Assembly: GCF_001969385.1 (NCBI RefSeq) | Contig: NZ_CP014796.1 | Span: 2,993,501-3,057,500, forward strand | Direction: 5' to 3' | Source: Salipiger profundus | GTDB lineage: Bacteria; Pseudomonadota; Alphaproteobacteria; Rhodobacterales; Rhodobacteraceae | DNA length: 64,000 bases | Shown: positions 63,806 through 64,000 of the stretch, piece after piece | Layout: each line of letters begins with the position of its first letter | Numbering within the stretch: position 1 is the stretch's first letter | The notes under the pieces: model-generated | Seen by the model: only the letters and a program-made list of their open reading frames with translations | Databases searched by the model: none | Told to the model about the DNA's origin: nothing | Made by a program: the position numbers and the translations under genes

Positions 63806-64000
63806 CTAGCCCTGACGCACCAGCTTGCCGGGGTTCAGGATGCCGAGCGGGTCGAGCGCCTGCTTGATCTCGCCCATCACGTCCCAGCCGGCGCCGTGTT
63901 CGGCCTCCATGTAGGGCAGCTTGCCCATGCCCACGCCATGCTCGCCCGTGCAGGTGCCGCCCAGCCGCAGGGCGCGTTCGGCCATGCGATGCGACAGTCG
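63806..64000 (-). CDS. FAD-linked oxidase C terminus (D-lactate dehydrogenase/glycolate oxidase type, partial)
   Basis: Only the last 64 residues are in the window, up to the TAG at 63806-63808. The read ends with the family's conserved C-terminal pattern: [18 protein letters not shown], then [16 protein letters not shown]. This is found at the end of FAD-binding type 4 oxidases of the DLD/GlcD group, which oxidise 2-hydroxy acids such as D-lactate or glycolate and pass electrons to the membrane. The start and FAD domain are beyond the right edge. It lies in the same direction as the amine-oxidase-like gene, 253 bp upstream of it, so they may be co-transcribed. Confidence 0.88.
   Translation of the reverse strand, partial: RLSHRMAERALRLGGTCTGEHGVGMGKLPYMEAEHGAGWDVMGEIKQALDPLGILNPGKLVRQG

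Overview
This window is a high-GC, densely coded alphaproteobacterial chromosome segment that reads as a marine Rhodobacteraceae (Roseobacter-group) genome. The reasons are a C4-pathway HemA closely resembling the Rhodobacter enzyme, with an FnrL-type box upstream; two tripartite TRAP transporters, one of the TakP type with an adjacent two-component system; a frameshift-free prfB; and paired MerR regulators beside beta-oxidation genes. No rRNA, tRNA, CRISPR array, transposase or phage gene was seen. Start codons were chosen from ribosome binding sites, overlaps and family lengths.

Region 1-21 kb is mostly core genome: a partial sulfotransferase-like gene and a glycosyltransferase, an M20 dipeptidase whose 3' end is partly duplicated, a small SMR/EmrE-like membrane protein, hemA, a RodZ-like protein with a doubled C-terminal domain, ispG followed 3 bp later by a sensor kinase, a DsbA/ScsC-like oxidoreductase, an M48 TPR protease, a class I aminotransferase, an AmiC-type amidase, PBP1A, prfB, a DUF2189 membrane protein and an XRE-type regulator.

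Region 21-33 kb has ilvB-ilvH on the minus strand behind what looks like a complete translational attenuator: a 15-residue leader peptide with Leu-Val-Leu-Ile-Val codons, an antiterminator pairing and a terminator with a U-run. It continues with a NarL-type response regulator and Cache-domain kinase divergent from a TakP-like TRAP operon whose permease subunits are unusually large, then a lipoprotein/SH3 pair.

Region 33-44 kb is the most interesting cluster. A LysR regulator is divergent from potB-potC-potD-potA-like transporter genes, which run directly into overlapping genes for a class III aminotransferase, a DUF849 beta-keto acid cleavage enzyme (BKACE), a GNAT acetyltransferase and an acetylpolyamine amidohydrolase. 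I infer a catabolic route for a polyamine-like or diamino-acid substrate that uses an acetyl protecting group. A second LysR gene sits next to glutaryl-CoA dehydrogenase, with a T-N11-A site between them.

Region 44-54 kb is a minus-strand fatty-acid or acyl-CoA oxidation block (two MerR regulators, a long acyl-CoA dehydrogenase, a GST, thiolase and the multifunctional FadB/FadJ-like enzyme). It is followed by two overlapping hotdog thioesterases. Region 54-64 kb holds a MATE transporter, an FMN reductase, trpB, trkH, a second TRAP operon, an amine-oxidase-like FAD protein and the C-terminal end of a D-lactate dehydrogenase/glycolate oxidase-type protein cut by the window edge.

Across 17-63 kb, seven copies of a composite hairpin repeat sit only between genes (copies A-G below). 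A second, shorter GGGTGGG-type hairpin occurs twice.
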